Assembly: GCF_014672695.1 (NCBI RefSeq)
Contig: NZ_CP053923.1
Span: forward strand, 3,823,823 to 3,840,633
Reading direction: 5' to 3'
DNA length: 16,811 nucleotides
From: Defluviicoccus vanus
GTDB lineage: Bacteria; Pseudomonadota; Alphaproteobacteria; Rhodospirillales; Defluviicoccaceae
Each line of letters begins with the position of its first letter. Position 1 is the stretch's first letter. The notes under the pieces were generated by a model. That model saw nothing but the letters and a program-made list of their open reading frames with translations, was not told where the DNA came from and searched no databases. A program made the position numbers and the translations under genes. Below, piece after piece: positions 16,351 to 16,811 of this stretch.

Positions 16351-16811
16351 CTAGCTGGGGCTTCCCTCGGCCACGGTCCAGAAGTCATCGGCCTTGAGCG
16401 ACGCACCGCCGATCAGGCCGCCATCAATATCCGGCAGTGCCAGCAGTGTCGCGGCATTCTGCGCATTCATCGAACCGCCGTAGAGGATGCGCATCTCGGT
16501 CAGCGAACTGGAACGACCGGTCAACTCACTGCGGATCATCGCGTGCACTTCTTGCGCCTGCTCCGGTGTTGCGGTGCGACCGGTGCCGATCGCCCATACC
16601 GGCTCGTAGGCGATGACGGTGTTGTCGGCCGTCCCACCCTCGGGCAGCGAACCATGCAACTGGCTGCGGTTCACTTCCAGCGTCTTGCCGGCGTCGCGTT
16701 CATCCAGCGTTTCGCCGATGCAGACAATGACCTTGAGGCCGGCCGCCAGCGCCGCTTCCGCCTTGGCCTTGACGATGGCATCGGTCTCGCCATGGTTGGT
16801 GCGCCGCTCGG
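16351..16811 (-). CDS. tpiA: triosephosphate isomerase, C-terminal part (5' end outside window)
   Basis: Interconverts dihydroxyacetone phosphate and glyceraldehyde 3-phosphate. The minus-strand frame is open to the window edge, starting SERRTNHGETDAIVKAKAEA, which belongs to the GHSERR segment around the catalytic His loop. Then follow VIVCIGETLDERDAG, the active-site signature AYEPVWAIGTGRTATPEQAQ with the catalytic Glu and flexible loop 6, and ILYGGSMNAQNAATLL and GGLIGGASLKADDFW, which bind phosphate. About 152 residues are visible of roughly 250. The shorter frame from 16674 is just an internal GTG. It is first in the tpiA-secG-pyrG-kdsA-eno-ftsB run. Confidence 0.97.
   Translation of the reverse strand, partial: ERRTNHGETDAIVKAKAEAALAAGLKVIVCIGETLDERDAGKTLEVNRSQLHGSLPEGGTADNTVIAYEPVWAIGTGRTATPEQAQEVHAMIRSELTGRSSSLTEMRILYGGSMNAQNAATLLALPDIDGGLIGGASLKADDFWTVAEGSPS

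Overview
The window looks like a chromosomal segment of a high-GC alphaproteobacterium. The evidence is the minus-strand gene run tpiA-secG-pyrG-kdsA-eno-ftsB (right third), which is a familiar alphaproteobacterial order, together with strong GC-ending codon use and a metal-dependent-type KdsA. A Rhodospirillales-like host is plausible but cannot be proved from sequence alone.

Layout. 1-1000: the last codons of an unidentified plus-strand gene, short direct repeats, an elongator tRNA-Met(CAT) and a beta-carbonic anhydrase, the last two on the minus strand. 1180-1445: a possible 83-codon gene ending inside a hairpin. 1789-2745: a D-2-hydroxyacid dehydrogenase of the glycerate/hydroxypyruvate type. 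2746-4878: a lower-GC, gene-poor stretch with one minus-strand multi-helix membrane protein whose frame is broken near its end. 4879-9102: a nested insertion. An IS1380-family element carries a complete IS66-family element inserted in its transposase gene. Both elements have inverted ends and perfect target-site duplications (TCAG for the outer, GGCTCTTG for the inner). 9103-9445: a helically phased array of TGACGAC repeats. 9446-9682: a severed 5' piece of a malyl-CoA lyase gene. 9693-10853: an MFS transporter, with a promoter/operator-like double palindrome farther upstream. 11257-16811: the conserved housekeeping block (ftsB, eno, kdsA, pyrG, secG, tpiA).

How it fits together. The right block encodes core glycolysis (TpiA, Eno), CTP synthesis and Kdo-8-phosphate synthesis (CTP is the co-substrate for activating Kdo), protein export and cell division. 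The left part is a small accessory region eroded by insertions and deletions: an IS nest, a truncated lyase, isolated C-terminal-looking fragments and a lower-GC membrane-protein gene. Synteny is lost immediately after ftsB.

Three otherwise convincing genes (the membrane protein, IS66 tnpC and kdsA) each carry one small indel. In kdsA it removes two predicted metal ligands of a normally important enzyme, so assembly or sequencing error has to be considered. No clearly new multi-gene system is visible. The most unusual signals are the phased repeat array, the broken membrane protein and the nested insertion.
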